DNA of 64,000 nucleotides, taken from contig CAZDAW010000005.1 of the NCBI GenBank assembly GCA_964503685.1, positions 6,226 through 70,225 of the forward strand. Reading direction: 5' to 3'. Made by a program: the position numbers and the translations under genes. This document shows, piece after piece, positions 63,820-64,000 of this stretch (positions within the stretch are counted from its first letter, which is position 1; each line of letters opens with the position of its first letter). The notes beneath the pieces were generated by a model. The model saw nothing but the letters and a program-made list of their open reading frames with translations. It made no database searches and was not told where the DNA came from. Source of the stretch: CAZDAW01 sp964503685. Lineage in GTDB: Bacteria > Chloroflexota > Anaerolineae > Anaerolineales > Anaerolineaceae.

Positions 63820-63918
63820 TCCAATCTCAGCCAGATCGTGATTAACGATAGCCTCATCCATCTGACTGCGCGCCGAGTTGCCGGCGCAAAGAAACAAAAC
63901 GCGTCGCTTTTCTGTCAT
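63820..63918 (-). pseudogene. Remnant of a low-molecular-weight phosphatase/arsenate reductase gene
   Basis: The first about 33 codons from the ATG at 63918, preceded by GGCGGAAG, encode the N-terminus of the LMW-phosphatase/ArsC family, with the P-loop VLFLCAGNSARSQM that holds the catalytic Cys. After LAEIG the similarity ends at the inverted repeat 63785-63811, and the frame then runs into the antisense of the WD40 gene. The rest of the domain (about 100 residues) is missing. It is probably a truncated, non-functional copy. Confidence 0.6.
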
Positions 63919-63960
63919 CTTCCGCCTGATAGATTTAATTAATCTAAGTTGCCACCTGGA

Positions 63961-64000
63961 TGTCATTGCGAGCCTCGACAGAATGGCGAGGCGTGGCAAT
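63961..64000. repeat. REP-like intergenic repeat at the right edge
   Basis: ATTGCGAGCCTCG is followed, after nine bases, by a near-complementary CGAGGC...GCAAT arm, so the segment folds into an interrupted hairpin. The sequence TGTCATTGCGAGC is a frequent intergenic repeat core in many environmental bacteria. It continues past the window edge. Confidence 0.45.

Noticed and set aside
1..64000. tRNA, rRNA, CRISPR arrays, insertion sequences and prophage genes
   Set aside because: No cloverleaf-type sequences, repeat-spacer arrays, transposase or phage gene features were seen on either strand.

Overview
The window looks like a chromosomal segment of a Chloroflexota (Anaerolineae-type) bacterium. 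This is an inference from gene content, not from a marker gene: a fused transaldolase/glucose-6-phosphate isomerase, several Thr/Pro-linker lipoproteins carrying WD40, Kelch, LysM or SH3 domains, zinc-ribbon proteins with membrane anchors, and an SCP-x type thiolase. Base composition is even. I found no rRNA, tRNA, CRISPR array, phage or insertion sequence.

Layout. 1-3490 (minus) is the N-terminal part of a large secreted adhesin with a C-type lectin domain and cadherin-like and CSPG repeats; its leader holds a class I cyclic-di-GMP riboswitch followed by an intrinsic terminator. 3.8-6.0 kb holds small membrane and secreted proteins and an esterase. 6.0-13.8 kb (minus) is a central-carbon operon: transketolase, ribose-5-phosphate isomerase B, transaldolase-PGI, glycerate kinase and glyoxylate/hydroxypyruvate reductase. 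The oxidative branch enzyme (zwf) sits alone at 28.2 kb. 13.9-17.5 kb has PrsW-, PhzF-, DegV- and HAD-family genes. 17.7-21.9 kb is a SorC-type regulator with E1 alpha, E1 beta and E2 of a 2-oxoacid dehydrogenase but no E3. 22-28 kb has an AraC regulator, a 14-blade WD40 lipoprotein and an HD-GYP phosphodiesterase. 29.7-38.4 kb has a thiolase, a CapA lipoprotein, a cyclase, an aminotransferase, thioredoxin reductase and two zinc-ribbon proteins. 38.6-46.0 kb has Hsp20, a clostripain-type protease, a NarL-type two-component pair, a J-domain/CheW fusion and a HAD protein.

46.1-57.2 kb is a divergent sugar-catabolic locus. The minus arm encodes an SDR, a D-threonine-aldolase-like enzyme, a PfkB kinase (interrupted by an amber codon) and a SIS isomerase. 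The plus arm encodes an ABC importer, a ROK kinase, a second SIS protein and a small unknown protein, and ends at a GntR/periplasmic-binding-domain regulator. A 24-bp perfect palindrome lies between the arms. 57.4-63.8 kb is a surface module: a transmembrane LuxR-Kelch regulator, a secreted protein, a lipoprotein and a 21-blade WD40 lipoprotein. The right edge carries short inverted repeats and a remnant of a low-molecular-weight phosphatase gene.

The points most worth following are the c-di-GMP riboswitch/adhesin pair together with the HD-GYP gene, the J-domain/CheW fusion, the LuxR-TM-Kelch regulator, two amber codons inside otherwise intact kinase genes, the palindrome in the sugar locus, and the recurring TATAAT boxes 6-9 nt before start codons that suggest leaderless transcripts.
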